Shown: piece after piece, positions 5,145 to 5,205 of the stretch
Position numbering within the stretch: the first letter of the stretch is position 1
Layout of the letters: every line of letters starts with the position of its first letter
NCBI GenBank assembly: GCA_013824905.1
Contig: PNOO01000181.1
Span: 1-5,205 of the forward strand
Direction: 5' to 3'
Length of the DNA: 5,205 bases
Origin: Syntrophus sp. (in: bacteria)
Lineage (GTDB): Bacteria; Desulfobacterota; Syntrophia; Syntrophales; UBA5619
Translations under genes and position numbers: made by a program
The notes under the pieces: generated by a model
Database searches by the model: none
Told to the model about the DNA's origin: nothing
Seen by the model: only the letters and a program-made list of their open reading frames with translations

Positions 5145-5205
5145 GTGGAACACAACCACAAACATGACCAGCCGGCATCATTGAAGAACCTGGTTTTTGC
5201 CATGG
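5145..5205 (+). CDS. Start of a gene with a His-rich N-terminus, possible CDF metal exporter (truncated)
   Basis: A GTG at 5145 opens a frame that runs off the right edge after 20 codons: VEHNHKHDQPASLKNLVFAM. GAGG (5132-5135) lies nine bases upstream. A His-rich cytoplasmic tail followed by KNLVFAM, the likely entry into a first membrane helix, is the pattern of cation diffusion facilitator (Zn/Cd/Co efflux) proteins. The evidence is 20 residues only, so the family call is tentative; another His-tailed membrane protein would fit. Only 18 bases separate its start from the terminator's T-run, leaving little room for its own promoter. Confidence 0.45.
   Translation, partial: MEHNHKHDQPASLKNLVFAM

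Noticed and set aside
1..5205. CRISPR arrays, tRNA genes, insertion sequences or transposase remnants
   Set aside because: No regularly spaced repeats, tRNA cloverleaf, transposase motif or terminal inverted repeats with target duplication could be seen.

Overview
The window looks like chromosome of an anaerobic, mesophilic bacterium, most plausibly a Desulfobacterota/'Deltaproteobacteria'-type organism. This lineage call is an inference from overall protein character (an OFA/MCT-like MFS carrier, a short B-box-like Cys-rich protein, and a bacterial homologue of the methanogen methyltransferase subunit MtrA). No rRNA or marker gene is present to prove it. Base composition shifts along the window: the stretch around 1330-1770 is clearly AT-rich, while 3100-5043 is GC-rich.

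Layout. (1) Positions 2-1329, + strand: the 3' part of a major-facilitator transporter whose N-terminus lies off the left edge, followed by a 66-residue protein with 11 cysteines. The small gene's ribosome binding site overlaps the transporter's stop codon. A weak hairpin plus T-run (1358-1386) probably ends this unit. (2) Positions 1393-1623, - strand: a small protein with one C-terminal membrane segment, convergent with unit 1 and divergent from the next operon. (3) Positions 1714-5126, + strand: an arsenic-resistance operon with unusual cargo. A near-consensus sigma-70 promoter drives arsR (1771), followed by a PhnP/RNase Z-like metallo-beta-lactamase-fold hydrolase (2245), a soluble homologue of MtrA, the cobalamin-binding subunit A of tetrahydromethanopterin S-methyltransferase (3121), and the arsenite efflux permease acr3 (3955). 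A strong intrinsic terminator closes the operon at 5089-5126. (4) Positions 5145-5205: the first 20 codons of another + strand gene with a His-rich N-terminus, possibly a cation diffusion facilitator.

How the parts may work together. ArsR would sense As(III) through its CVC motif and derepress the promoter, and Acr3 would expel arsenite. The two genes between them are not part of the classical ars repertoire. A corrinoid methyl carrier and a metal-dependent hydrolase placed between repressor and pump suggest cobalamin-linked chemistry on arsenic species or on a metabolite damaged by arsenic. That is the main candidate for an undescribed system here, and it is inference from co-localisation only.

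Regulatory DNA is also notable. A 12-bp element overlapping the arsR -10 box is repeated exactly, in inverted orientation, just after arsR and ahead of the hydrolase gene. There it overlaps a second small inverted repeat and is followed by a hairpin leader.
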